Assembly (NCBI GenBank): GCA_041744735.1 | Contig: JBGTKH010000158.1 | Location: 1-5,930 of the forward strand | DNA length: 5,930 nucleotides | From: JBGTKH01 sp041744735 | GTDB lineage: Bacteria > Planctomycetota > Planctomycetia > Pirellulales > Pirellulaceae | Direction of reading: 5' to 3' | Shown here: positions 5,894-5,930 of the stretch, in pieces | Position numbering within the stretch: position 1 is the first letter of the stretch | Layout: every line of letters starts with the position of its first letter | Notes under the pieces: generated by a model | What the model saw: only the letters and a program-made list of their open reading frames with translations | Databases searched by the model: none | What the model was told of the DNA's origin: nothing | Made by a program: the position numbers and the translations under genes

Positions 5894-5930
5894 CCGTCAG
5901 GGGTCGGGAGTCATTTTGCGTCTTTGCGAA

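Overview
The window looks like ordinary chromosome of a GC-rich planctomycete, probably near Pirellula/Rhodopirellula. This is an inference from gene content. The window opens with the C-terminal part of a Pirellula/Verrucomicrobium-type heme-binding domain protein. It also carries a secreted LDHF-repeat protein, a Tat-exported amidohydrolase and short intergenic repeat clusters. All six supported genes lie on the + strand. There are no rRNA, tRNA, CRISPR or transposase genes that I can see.

Layout. Positions 2-634 hold the 3' end of a c-type-cytochrome-domain gene whose start lies outside the window. The gap 635-800 contains a short direct repeat and a good Shine-Dalgarno sequence. Positions 801-2186 encode a 461-residue exported protein made of eight related units of roughly 50 residues, arranged as two tandem copies of a four-unit block. 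The gap 2187-2353 holds a compact repeat cluster: a 24-bp unit present exactly twice, then a perfect 22-bp inverted repeat, with a 10-bp direct repeat on either side. Positions 2354-3307 encode a TIM-barrel amidohydrolase with a twin-arginine-like leader. Next is a small HigA-like helix-turn-helix protein (3351-3758) with no toxin gene beside it. A promoter-like sequence at 3826-3853 precedes a sugar phosphate isomerase/epimerase-like protein (3893-4780). The gap 4781-4933 is mostly short tandem and inverted repeats. The last gene (4934-5893) is a metallo-beta-lactamase/beta-CASP nuclease of the ligase-associated exonuclease type. Positions 5894-5930 hold nothing recognisable.

How the genes relate. 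I do not see one integrated pathway. The cytochrome-domain protein, the repeat protein and the amidohydrolase are probably all exported. The amidohydrolase and HigA-like gene are 43 bp apart and could share a transcript. The isomerase-like gene seems to have its own promoter. The nuclease probably belongs to a DNA-repair module with a ligase gene just beyond the window. I found no convincing new defence or mobile system. The points most worth following up are the nested-duplication repeat protein, the two intergenic repeat clusters, the solitary antitoxin-like gene with a sharp internal GC shift, and the altered putative metal site in the isomerase-like protein.
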